Source of the DNA: Pyrenopolyporus hunteri | Taxonomy: Eukaryota > Ascomycota > Sordariomycetes > Xylariales > Hypoxylaceae | Reading direction: 5' to 3' | Assembly: GCA_902806595.1 (NCBI GenBank) | Contig: CADCXC010000046.1 | Span: 186,001-250,000 of the forward strand | DNA length: 64,000 nt | Shown: piece after piece, positions 12,832 to 23,340 of the stretch | Layout of the letters: each line of letters opens with the position of its first letter | Position numbering within the stretch: the stretch's first letter is position 1 | Notes under the pieces: generated by a model | Database searches by the model: none | The model's input: only the letters and a program-made list of their open reading frames with translations | What the model was told of the DNA's origin: nothing | Position numbers and translations under genes: made by a program

Positions 12832-12918
12832 AACGTTTTATAAATATTTTATAAATATTTTATAAATATTTTATAATTACTTTATAAATACTTTATAAAT
12901 ACTTTATAAATATTTTTT
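12832..12918. repeat. A+T tandem repeat, ATAAATATTTT-type units
   Basis: About seven near-identical units of 11-12 nt of the form TTTATAAATAT/CTTTATAAATA in tandem inside the A+T block. It could be a subrepeat of a decayed LTR or untranslated region. Confidence 0.7.
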
Positions 12919-13009
12919 CGATTATAAAAATGGTTTTTTTTATAATTTTTTTTATTCGTTTTATAAATAAAAACTTAAAATTACTTTAAAATAAATAAAC
13001 ACATTTTTA

Positions 13010-13620
13010 AAAAATGATTTAATAAATTCGTTAATTATTTATTTTTTAATAAAAATATATTTAAATTTAATATCCCCGTTAATTTATTTTTTACGAGCGA
13101 AAAAAACGTCGATTTCGATATATTTTATTCGAATATAAAATTATAAATTTTTTATTAATGTTAATACTTTTTAATTATCATTTTATATTATAATAATAAT
13201 TAAAAACTTTTTCGAAATATTTAATTTTTTTAATAATTTTCGTAATTAAACGATTTTTTTTATAACGTTAATTATATTTTTAAATTCGAATTTATATATT
13301 AACGTAAATATTATAAATTATCGTTTTAAAAATTAACTTATAATATCGTTTTCGATATTAAAAATATACTTTAAAATTAACCTTTAAATTTATATATACT
13401 TAATATAATCGACATCGATCTACTTTATAAAATTTTTAAATTTACCTTCGTAAATAAACTTATAATTTAAAATCTTTTTTAAATATTTTAATATTCGTTT
13501 AATAATTTTTATATATATTAAAATAAGGTTTTTTATATATTAATTTAAATACGATATAATATATATAATATTCGATTTAATATTTATTATAATATATATT
13601 AAATAATTAATTATTTTAAT
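13010..13620 (-). pseudogene. Decayed copia RNase H region (third copia relic)
   Basis: Minus-strand reading shows NIIYIISYL, then KRILKYLKKILNYKFIYEG, then DVDYI, then a FNIENDIIS segment. In spaced form these match the copia order RPDIxYAVSYL, KRxLRYLKG, DxDxxGD and GYVFxxxxGAISW at the end of reverse transcriptase and in RNase H. In-frame stops fall where CAA, CAG or TGG codons would be expected, consistent with C-to-T or G-to-A change. It ends near 13010. This sequence type differs from the RNase H of the other copia copies in the window, so it is a distinct family. Confidence 0.65.
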
Positions 13621-16600
13621 ATATCATTTAATATTTTATATTAATACTTCGAAATTATTAAATAATTTAATTATTTTTACGATATTTATAAATATATTAT
13701 TAAAATTCGATTTTTATTATTTTAAATTTTTAATAATTTTTTTTAAATAAATTTTTTAATTTAAAATAATTTTTTTATTAATTTTATTTCGTTTAATAAA
13801 CATTTTTAAATAATATAAATAAAGTTTTAAATCGATTATTTTAAATTTTTCGACGAATTTAACTTTAATTTTAATTATTTTTTCTTTTAAAAAACCGGTT
13901 ATTAATAAATTATTAACGTAAATAACAATATATATGTAACTTTTTATAAATACGTCGATATTTAAATTAAATATTATAAATTTTAAAATATTTAAATATA
14001 TAATAAACGTTTAATATTATATTCGAAAAGTTTATTTTAAATTATATAACGTTTTATTAAATTTATAATATTTACTCGTATTATTTTTAAATTCGAAGGA
14101 TTATTCGACGTAAATATTTTTATTTATATTTTCGTATAAAAAAATTATAATAATATTTATTTATTTTATTTTAAAATTTAAAATAACCGTTATAATAAAT
14201 ATAATTTTATAATTTATAAATTTAATTATTAAAATAAACATATCGATATAATTTAATTTTTCGATTTATTCGAAATTATAAATTATTTATTTTATTTTAT
14301 AATAAATAATTTCACTATTAAATCTTTTTTTAATTTTATAAACTTATTTTTCGAAAAATAATTTCCGTTTTATAAGTAAATTATATATAATTTACGTTCG
14401 ATTATTTATTAAAAATTTATATTCGATATTTATAATTAATAATTATTATTTCGATTTAATATTTTATATAATTTAACGATATATTTTAAATTTTTATATT
14501 TTAAATATTAATAAAAATATATTTAAAACCGCGATAATAAAATTAAAAACCGGGAAAACCGTTAATTAATACTTTCGAAATTATATTAATTTAATACGAA
14601 ACTTAAAATTATAATAATTTATTAATAATAAACGCGAAGGGTTTTTTTAATATATTAAAAAATCGAATTATAATATATTTAATTTTATTCGTAATTTTCG
14701 ATTAAAAATTAAAAAATACGTATCGAATAAATAAATATTATCCCTTACCGTAAATTTAATAAATTTTAATTCGAAATTTAATCGACGCGAAGTATTTTAC
14801 GGGGTATTTTCCATTAATAATATATAAAATAATTCTCGAATAATTTCCATTATTTTTCGTTTTATAAATGTCGATTATAATAAAAATAACTTAAATTTTT
14901 ATTGTTTTTTTTTTTTTTTAAGTTTATAATAAAAATATATAAATAATTTTTTTTAAATATTACGTTATTAACGTTAATAACGATATTTTTTTTTAAATAT
15001 AATACCTTATAATTATATGTATTATTTTTTTTATAATCGAGTATTTTATAATTAACGATTCGTTTTTTAAATATATTAATTTTAAAATTTTTTAAATAAT
15101 AATCATCGATTTTTATTATTATTAAATAAATTAAATTAAATAATTTATCGTATTATATTTTATAAAATATTTTATTTATTTTACGATTAAAAAATTTATT
15201 TATAATATAAACTATTATTTATATTACGATAAATTAATATTTTATTAATACACCGTTTTTTTAAATTTAAATAATTATTATTTAAATTTTATTTTTTAAT
15301 TTATCGATAATATTTTTAACGAAATTTTTTTATTAATATTATTTTATAATAATATAATAAATAACGATTTTTTTTTATCGATAAAATTATTAAAATTTAA
15401 AACTTATATAAAAGTCGAATTTATTAAACGTAATTATATAATATTTTTTTTTAAATTTTTTTTATTAATATAAAAATTTTTTAAAAATCGTAAATTAATT
15501 ATTAAATCGTTTTATAAATAATATTTAAATTATATATAAATAATTATAAATAATAATTAATTAATTTTTATATTTTTTATAACTTTCGATTTTTAAAAAT
15601 ATATCGATTTTATTTAAATATAATAATTTTAATTAATAAATGTCGCGACGTATAATGTTTTTATAAAGTTTTTCGCGTATTTTACTTTATATATAAATTT
15701 CGTAAAAATAATATTTTTTTTATAAAATAATGTCGGTAAATATTTTTATTAAATTTTTTAAATTTTAATTATTTAAATAATTTATTTTTTCGTATTACAT
15801 TTTTAATAATAAATTAAATATAAAATAAAAATAAAATATTATATTAAAATTTATTATATTAAAAATATTATTTTATTAATTTATTATATATAATTTATTT
15901 TATTTAATTATAATTAAAAAAATTTTATTTTTTTTTATTTTAAACGTTATTTTTTATTTAAATAAAAATTCGACTTTTTTTTTAATAAATTATAATATTA
16001 ATATAAAGTTATAAATTAATATAAAATAATAAATAACGTTAATAATTTTAATTTTTTTAAATTATTTATTAATAATAATTCGAAAAATAATAATATTTTA
16101 TAATTTAATTAATATAGTTTTTTCTTCGATATCGTAAATTAATAATTCGTTATAAAAGTGTAAATTTATAAATAAAATTTTATTATAATAAGTAATTTAA
16201 TTATAATTATTATTTAATATTATTATTTTTTTTAATTTAAATGTTAATTTTTTAACTTTAATTTTTAAAAATATTATAAAATTTAAAATTATTAACGTAT
16301 AAATTATTAATAAATATTATAATACGTTATTAAATATAAGGTATATAATTAAAATAACGAGTTTTAAAATTAATTTATTAATAATATTATTTTATATTAA
16401 TAAATTTAAAGTATTTTTATCGGGTAATTTTCCGCGGAAAATTTAAAATAATATATTTAATTTCGTCGAAATGTACGGTTAATTTATTATATTAATTTTA
16501 AAAATTATAAAAATAATAATATAAATAAATAATTTTAAATTACCTTATTAATCGATTATAAAATTCGTAATAACTTTTTTTTCGATTTTTTATTTTTTAA

Positions 16601-18418
16601 AATAATTAAAATTTTTTACCGTTTTATGTTAATTTTTAAAGCGTTTTTTAAAATACTTTTAAAAATATTTTAAAAATTTATAAGTAATTATTTTACGGCT
16701 CGTTACGATATAATATATATACTTTAAAACCGTTTTTCGTTTATTATTATTAATACCTTAAATATTCGTATATAAAATATATTTTTTCTTTCGATTTCGA
16801 AACTTTTAATTTTATTTTTTTTATTATATTAATTTTATAATATCGTTAATATTAACTACCGTTTTAATAATAACGTTATTTTTATTTCGTTTAAATATAA
16901 TATTATAAGTTTAAAAAAAAATAATAAAAAAAATATTATATTCGAAATTTAATAAAAATAAAAATTTATTAATTAAATATAATTTCGATATAATATAAAT
17001 ATCGTTTAATATTTTAAAATTATTTTATAATTATCGAATTTTTATAAATAACATTATAATTAATTTTTTAATAAATAATAAAATATTTTTTTATTTAAAC
17101 GTTAAATTTTAAAATATAATATTATTTTTAAATTTATATTTTTTTTTTAAAATTATTTATAAATTATTAATCGTCGTATATTTTTTCGTTAATTTTTTAA
17201 AGTTTTTACTTAATTTATATTTAATAATATTTAAACTTTTATCGGTTTTTTCGTTTTAAACTTTTTATTTTTTACATATTTCGGCCGAAAAAAATCTTTA
17301 AAAATTATTATTTTTCGTAAATTTTATAAATTCGACCTTTTCGAAAAAAAATCTCTCGTATTTTTAAATTTTTAAATAATTTAAAAATTCCCGGTTAAAT
17401 TAAATTTATTTATTCGTTAATTATAAAATAATAATATTATTTAAAATTACCGTATTAATTTTTTAATCGTTTATTATTGTAACGTTTTTTTCGTAATAAT
17501 TTAATAATTAATTAATAATTTTATAAAGTAATTACGGTAATATTAATACTTTATAATTTAATATTTTATAAAAAAACTTTTTTTTTTTAAATAATTAAAA
17601 ATATTTTTTTTAAACGATAATTCGAAAAAATTATAAAAAATAATTACTTCGAAGTCGAAATAATCGATTTTTAAATCGTATAATAATAATATAAATAATA
17701 TATTATTTAAATTTAATAAATAAAATTTAAATAATTAAATTATAAATAAATAATTTTAATCGTTAAAATTTAAATCTCGTTAAAAAACTTTAAAATTCTT
17801 TTAATTAATTTTTTTAATTATTTCGATAAAATAAAAAAAATTATTTTCGTTAAAAAATTTAACGAAAGTCGATTTTTATAATAATTGATTTCGAAAATTA
17901 TATTTAATATTATTATTTTTTAATATTAACGTTATTATTATTATTTTTATTTTTTTCGTTATTTAAATAATTTAATAACGAAATATAAATAATTTCGATA
18001 ATTTCGAAATTCGAAATTTAATAATTATTAATTTTTAAATAATAAATAATTTATTTTTTTTATTATTAAAATTATTTAAAAATTATTAAAAGTTTATTAA
18101 ATGTTTTATTATATTAATAATTTTTATAATTATTATTTTAAAGTTAAATTTAAAAAAAAAAATTAATTAATTTTTTGTTAATAAAACATTTTATATTATT
18201 TTTAAAATCTTAAATTTTAAATATATTATATATTATATATACGAGTTATATAAACTTTAAAAAATCTTTATTTTTTTTAAATATTAACGTAATAAAAATC
18301 GCAAATAATTTCGAAAAATTAAATACGTTTTATAAAATATAAAAAATATATTTAAAAAATATAAAATAAATAAATTAAATTAATAATATATTTTAATTTT
18401 AAATTTTTAAATTTATAA

Positions 18419-18688
18419 TATTAAATAATAAAAAGTCATTAATTAAAAGATCGAAAAAAAAATATTAAACGATTATTTAATATAAAAATTATAAAAAAAA
18501 GTTATATTTATTATATTTATTTATATAGAAATATAATTAATTAATTTTACATTAATCGATATTTATATATTTTTTTAAAATATATACCTTAAATCTTCGT
18601 TATTTAAAACGACGAAACATTTAATAAAAACATATTTATCGTTATTATCGTTACGATAAATTCTTTAATATAAAGTTATATAATTATA
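18419..18688 (-). repeat. LTR of RIP-mutated copia copy 1 (3' LTR of the coding strand)
   Basis: This 270-nt repeat matches 30729-30998, 31112-31381 and 37248-37517. Ends read TATTA...TTATA, as expected from TG...CA ends after transitions. Confidence 0.85.
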
Positions 18689-19784
18689 TTAATAATTTTT
18701 TTTTTTCGTAATTCCCTTTTTTTTTTTAATCGTTAATAATAGTAAATTTCTTTTTTTTTATTTTTTTATTTATTTTTATAACTTTATCGTAATATTATTT
18801 ATATTAATAAACGTTTTTAGCGTTTTATTAATATTACTTTTTATTATAATATCGATAAGGTTGTTTTTTTTATAAATTTATTTAATCTTCGTTATTTTTT
18901 ATTTTTTATACGATTATCGAAATAATATAATATCGATTATAAGTTTTTTTTTTTTCGTAATATTTAATTTAATTAAATACTCGTAAAGTAAATAAAAATT
19001 AATATAAATAATAATAAGGAAATTTAAATAATTTAATTTTTTATTAATTAACGAAATTATCGTTTTAAAAATTATTATTATATTTACGTTATATATTATA
19101 ACGTAAATTTCGTTTATTAAGACGTTTCGTATAACGCGTTTTAATTTAATCGAATTTTAATAAATAATATTACTTTTAATATTAAAAAATAATTTCGAAA
19201 GCGTTTTATTTACGATAAATATAATATATTCGATTTAAGAATTTAAATTTTTATTATTTATAAATAATTTATCGACGAAAACGAATAATTTAATAGTTTT
19301 TAAATTTAAAAGTATAGATCGTAATTTTTAATCGATATTTACCTTTTATTAATTAAATCGTTTATTAAATTTCGTAATTTCGATAATTTCGAATTTACGG
19401 TATTAAATTATTTCGAATATATTATACGTAGTTTTAAGTTAATAAATTGATGCGATATACGTTTTACGAGCACGTTATTATACGTATTAATACGTTATAT
19501 CGTTAACATTTATTTTAATAAAAGTAATTTTTTTTCTTTAATTTTTTTAACGTAAATAGATTATTTCGTTAATTTTTATAATAATAATATATCCGTTAAA
19601 AATAATCAAATAATTTATAATTAAATATTTTTTTAATTTAATTAAAAGTTTTATTTTTTTTCGTTTTTAATTTTTCATTTAATTAAATATTTTATCGGAT
19701 AATTCGAAGGTATTATTAATTTATATATTTATTAATTCGAAACAATCGATTAATTTTAATATTAATAAATATAAATTATATATA

Positions 19785-19789
19785 GATGT
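19785..19789. repeat. Target-site duplication GATGT, left copy
   Basis: The 5-bp GATGT before the clean copia element is repeated exactly at 25956-25960, marking a single insertion event into RIP-mutated copy 1. Confidence 0.95.
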
Positions 19790-20006
19790 TGATGGTTGAT
19801 TGACACATGTACGTACCACTTCGTGGTACGTACCTCAGGAGGAGGAAGTACCTATGTACCTTCGGGTATATAAAGGAGACCTTTCCCACGGTCTCCCTGT
19901 TAAATAGTCTTTCCTCCTTAGACAATTTATACAACACCAGTCTCACCCCATCGCGATTGCTTTTATTGTTATTTCCTTACTTCATTTACGTACGTACCTA
20001 CCAACA
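19790..20006 (+). repeat. 5' LTR of the clean copia element
   Basis: 217 nt, with the same sequence as 25739-25955 by eye. It contains a perfect 11-bp inverted repeat (arm GTACGTACCAC, loop TTC) at 19809-19833 and a TATATAAA box at 19867-19874, about where an LTR promoter is expected. Confidence 0.95.
19867..19874 (+). promoter_or_regulatory. TATA box of the copia LTR promoter
   Basis: TATATAAA inside the 5' LTR, 78 nt from its left end and followed by GGAGACC. It is the likely RNA polymerase II start signal for the genomic transcript. The same box is present in the 3' LTR at 25816-25823. Confidence 0.6.
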
Positions 20007-20018
20007 CTGATCAGTGTT
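20007..20018 (+). other. Putative primer-binding site of the clean copia element
   Basis: CTGATCAGTGTT starts at the first base after the 5' LTR. A transition-mutated form, TTAATTAATATT, occupies the same place in both RIP-mutated copies, which supports a conserved function. The priming tRNA is not identified. Confidence 0.5.
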
Positions 20019-20196
20019 GCTAGAGTTAGCAACACAGATTAGCAAGGTTAGAAGAGTCACTACTGCGACAACACGAAGGACTTTCATCGCAGCAACACAC
20101 GCGACAACAGCACCCCTCCTTCCACACGATACCTTCCTGTTTATGCCAGGATATCGTTTTATTACATCAAATCTCTTTGAACCTACAGTATCCATC

Positions 20197-21024
20197 ATGT
20201 CGCAAGAAGCTGAAAGTTCGGCTCAGGCGCAAGCTCGCGAAAGGGAACTTGACCCCATTGAGCAAGAGAACATGGATGAGCTCAGAGTTTTGATTAGACA
20301 TATCCCCGGCCACTTGGTCACCCCGGCCTCCTTCATCAAGCACTTTGACCCCATGGCAGTAAGATGGGAGGAGATAGACCCGCAAACTGCCACCCCCCAA
20401 CAGAAGGCTACATGGGCGTTGATCACACTGGCGGACCTGGACGTGACGGACAGAAGTGAGTCACACGCCCGCACAACCAGGGAAACCATGGAGGAGTTCC
20501 AGGAGCGCTTCAAGGGTTTCACCCTGAATGATTTCCAAACCATGCCACGTCAGTTACGCTCGGCTCTGAGGACCGCACTAATGCAGAGAGGCATTTACAT
20601 GGGCAGAAGTAACACCAGCGTTGCTGAATCCCTAGCAAACCTCCTGTCACTGCGAGAGCCACCAGAGTGGAACAGCGACGAGCTGGTAGAGGCAAAATGG
20701 AGATGGCCCAATGCGTTGGCATGGAGAGCGTCTGTACATCGGACCGAAAAGGGTGTGGTCTACCCGGAACTACCTGCATCAACACGCACACACGCCACGA
20801 TGCAGCAACGGCCACGGTTTTTCGCCCCCCAGACGCCCAACCAGCCAACCGGGTACGAAGACCGAATCCGGTGGTGTCCACCACACCAATGGAACCACCC
20901 CCAGCCCCGTTTCGACGACGCTACGAATCACCTTCGCAGCATGCGCACCCACCTCCTGCTGCCCCCAGTAACCCGTCGTCCGTGTTCCACACCTCACCGC
21001 CCCCTCCACCGCAGCCCCCTGTGA
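20197..21024 (+). CDS. Copia gag N-terminal region (frame 1)
   Basis: An open frame from ATG 20197 (MSQEAESSAQAQ...) with an acidic, helical gag-like start including IRHIPGHLVTPASFIKHFDP. An in-frame ATG exists at 20014, but its leader looks non-coding. Meaningful coding probably ends near 20830, where a C6 tract (20825-20830) allows a switch into the next frame; after that this frame turns into a Pro/Arg/His-rich shadow. It should encode the N-terminal part of the structural protein. Retrotransposon gag regions are poorly conserved, so the assignment rests mainly on position. Confidence 0.6.
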   Translation: MSQEAESSAQAQARERELDPIEQENMDELRVLIRHIPGHLVTPASFIKHFDPMAVRWEEIDPQTATPQQKATWALITLADLDVTDRSESHARTTRETMEEFQERFKGFTLNDFQTMPRQLRSALRTALMQRGIYMGRSNTSVAESLANLLSLREPPEWNSDELVEAKWRWPNALAWRASVHRTEKGVVYPELPASTRTHATMQQRPRFFAPQTPNQPTGYEDRIRWCPPHQWNHPQPRFDDATNHLRSMRTHLLLPPVTRRPCSTPHRPLHRSPL

Positions 21025-22523
21025 CACAGCCCCCTCAACAGCCAGCACCCAGACCCCCGCCGCTGATTTCGTTCAGCCCCCAAGGCAACCAAGGCAACCC
21101 ACGTAACCAATCGGAGCCTTGGATGCCCAACACATCCATTTCCCCCGCCCCCGCCCCACAAAGGGCAACCGCGCCCCCTCAGACCACTACGGCTGATCAA
21201 TACCCTACTATCCCAGCTTACGCTGAACCCCAGAGGTATGATCAGCGGTACACCCCTGGTCCCACACGAGGAGGACAACCCCAACCCCCACTGCCGGGAA
21301 ATGTCTATGGACCTCCCGGACCGCCACCGGATGGTCCGTATATGACACCGGCGGTCCCACCAAACGCCGCACCAGGAGGAGGAAGTCACCATACCGGAAA
21401 TTACGGTTCCTCCTCCCAGACGGCTCCACAGCCTTTGTTGGTTGAACCAACCCCCGTACCTATGCCTGTCGGAAACCAACAAGGCGACACCTATTATGAC
21501 GTCCCCCCTGCTCGAGTCCCCAACGAGATGTGCCCCCCTACCATCGTCGGCCACTTCAAGAAGGCCTGGAACAGTGAGAACAACTACACTGGAGAACCTT
21601 ACGACGTCCTGGAAGACAAGTTTCGCTTCTTTCTGGACGTATGCTACACGGCTGGGATCCGTCAAACCCAGTTCCATGCCGTGTTCTCCACGATCCTCAC
21701 TGGACGAGCGGCCATCTACTTCTTACACAACGTACCCCGCCACTGGTGCTTCACGGACATGTATCTGGCTATGGAGCGACACTTCAACACGGAGCAGAAC
21801 AAGGTCCAATACCATCATGACTGGACCTCGATTACCTTCTTTGGCATCAAGGCTGAGAAGAAGAACGAGGGAAAGTCCGACCTTGAAGTGCTGCAGATCA
21901 TGCTAGATAAGTTAATGCTGTGTCAACGGGCCCTTGGAAAAGATTTCAGGGGTGAGCAGCAACTTATCGCAGCCACGCAACGTGCTGTTCGCAATGTGCC
22001 CCAGCTGCAGCATGCCCTGTTCACTCCGTCACACCAGTTCGAGGAGTTGGCCAGCAAGCTCCGCGCGTCAATCGGCACCTTTGAGAACATCAAGGGAGCG
22101 CGCCAGTTCATGGTTGACGACGACAGCGACGAGGACCTCGACCAGTTTTATACTGAACGAAGGTATCACCGCAGCGACAAAGGCGGTCGGTACCAATCGA
22201 GGAAGACGACCCAGACCTGGAAGCGTCGCTGTTGGGTATGTAAGAAGGAGGGATGTTGGTCCACCAAACATCCCGAGGACGAGCAGAAAGAAGCCAAGGG
22301 ACGATGGCGAGCCCAGAAGGCCAAGAACAAGGGTAAATATACCACGTTCTTGACGGGCTATGAAGGTATTGAGCAGGAAAGCTCGGAGTCGGAGGACGAC
22401 GACCAAGACGTCGCCGCCTTCGAAACGGAGGAAATCAACCCCCCAGCATTGACTAGCCGCGGCATACTTGGCGAACCAAGCATGCCAATATCGAATTGCT
22501 TCCTGTTACCCCCCTGTCGATGA
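20826..22523 (+). CDS. Copia gag with zinc knuckle (frame 2)
   Basis: Read from the C6 tract at 20825-20830. A long Pro-rich linker (about 20840-21500) is followed by a folded gag core (from VGHFKKAWNSENNYTGEPYD) of the Retrotran_gag type. An acidic and then basic stretch leads to a nucleocapsid-like knuckle CWVCKKEGCWSTKH near 22228-22269. This is CX2CX4CX4H, whereas the usual retroviral knuckle is CX2CX4HX4C. An acidic C-terminus ends at TGA 22521-22523. The frame is open upstream to 20667, so the exact switch point from frame 1 is uncertain. The protein would package element RNA in cytoplasmic particles. Confidence 0.8.
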   Translation, partial: PPDAQPANRVRRPNPVVSTTPMEPPPAPFRRRYESPSQHAHPPPAAPSNPSSVFHTSPPPPPQPPVTQPPQQPAPRPPPLISFSPQGNQGNPRNQSEPWMPNTSISPAPAPQRATAPPQTTTADQYPTIPAYAEPQRYDQRYTPGPTRGGQPQPPLPGNVYGPPGPPPDGPYMTPAVPPNAAPGGGSHHTGNYGSSSQTAPQPLLVEPTPVPMPVGNQQGDTYYDVPPARVPNEMCPPTIVGHFKKAWNSENNYTGEPYDVLEDKFRFFLDVCYTAGIRQTQFHAVFSTILTGRAAIYFLHNVPRHWCFTDMYLAMERHFNTEQNKVQYHHDWTSITFFGIKAEKKNEGKSDLEVLQIMLDKLMLCQRALGKDFRGEQQLIAATQRAVRNVPQLQHALFTPSHQFEELASKLRASIGTFENIKGARQFMVDDDSDEDLDQFYTERRYHRSDKGGRYQSRKTTQTWKRRCWVCKKEGCWSTKHPEDEQKEAKGRWRAQKAKNKGKYTTFLTGYEGIEQESSESEDDDQDVAAFETEEINPPALTSRGILGEPSMPISNCFLLPPCR

Positions 22524-23340
22524 ACCAAAGGACAGTACTACATTTGTCCTGGACCGATACACCAAGGATGTTTTCCAAGGCATCATCCCCGACACCGGCG
22601 CAGCCAGAATGTCCACTGTAGGGAAAGGCCAATGCCAAGCTCTCATGAGAAGCTTTCCCGACCGAGATCTCAAGATGGACAACAGCCGAGCCGGTGAAGC
22701 CAACATTAGATTCGGAGATGGACCCCTAATTGAGTCATTGGGAACGATCACAGTTGACGTCCCGTTCGGACCAGTCGACTTTCATGTCATGGATTCAGAC
22801 ACCCCGTTCCTTATGTGTCTGAAGGACATGGACCGACTGGGCGTTTATCTGAACAACGTTACGAACCAGTTGATCGGAAAGAATGGCATCACCGTCGCCG
22901 TCGTTCGCAGATGGGGACATCCATGGTTTTACCTCGACAACACGACTTTCTTTACGGAACCCGAGCTACGCCGCATCCATACCCGGTTTGGTCACCCTTC
23001 TGTGGCCAAACTATACACTCTTTTAGATAAAGCAGGTCATGACGTTGATATCAAGGATATCAAGGAGATCAATAAGTTCTGCCACCACTGCCAGATCAAG
23101 GGCAAGGCCCCCCAGAGATTCAGGTTCAGCCTGAAGGACCCTGACATGGACTTCAATTACGAAGTCATCGTTGATATCATGTACTTGGACGAACGTCCCG
23201 TCCTACATGTGGTTGACGCCGCTACAGGGTTCCAGGCTGCTCGCTTTATGAGAACCATCTCTGCCAAAGAAACCTGGGACACGCTGAAGCAATGCTGGAT
23301 AGACACCTACCTCGGACCCCCCGGATGTCATTACACATGA
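22507..23340 (+). CDS. Copia protease and integrase N-terminal part (frame 3)
   Basis: This frame overlaps the gag frame and is +1 to it at a C6 tract (22509-22514); an in-frame ATG exists at 22468. It contains the aspartic protease active site IIPDTGAARMS near 22588-22620. After it come a gag-pre-integrase HHCC zinc module (RRIHTRFGHPS ... FCHHCQIKG) and the start of the integrase core (VDIMYLDERPVLHVVDAATG). It stops at TGA 23338-23340 in mid-core. The rest of the core (HDAGTNFDS, EAHWSIGKVE) continues in the next frame, again +1 at a C6 tract (23317-23322). Protease matures the polyprotein; integrase inserts element cDNA. Confidence 0.9.
   Translation, partial: YPPVDEPKDSTTFVLDRYTKDVFQGIIPDTGAARMSTVGKGQCQALMRSFPDRDLKMDNSRAGEANIRFGDGPLIESLGTITVDVPFGPVDFHVMDSDTPFLMCLKDMDRLGVYLNNVTNQLIGKNGITVAVVRRWGHPWFYLDNTTFFTEPELRRIHTRFGHPSVAKLYTLLDKAGHDVDIKDIKEINKFCHHCQIKGKAPQRFRFSLKDPDMDFNYEVIVDIMYLDERPVLHVVDAATGFQAARFMRTISAKETWDTLKQCWIDTYLGPPGCHYT

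Larger units (their letters stand above)
11600..18413. mobile_element. RIP-mutated A+T-rich block, at least partly a decayed copia element
   Basis: About 6.8 kb of extreme A+T richness in which most surviving cytosines are in CpG. No open frames remain. Minus-strand reading recovers a copia RNase H region at about 13010-13620 (see separate entry), so the block contains a copia relic coding right to left; gag and integrase would lie toward 17-18 kb. I could not define its LTRs by eye. The left part (11.6-13.0 kb) may include a further element. C-to-T and G-to-A changes on both strands of repeats are the known result of RIP in Pezizomycotina. Confidence 0.75.

Noticed and set aside
12832..12918. 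Evenly spaced repeats considered as a CRISPR-like array
   Set aside because: The units are directly tandem with no spacers and lie in eukaryotic mutated DNA.
19807..20010. A 67-codon frame beginning MYVPLRGTYLRRRKY, repeated at 25756-25962
   Set aside because: It lies entirely in the LTRs and spans the hairpin and TATA box, so it is a by-product of LTR sequence.
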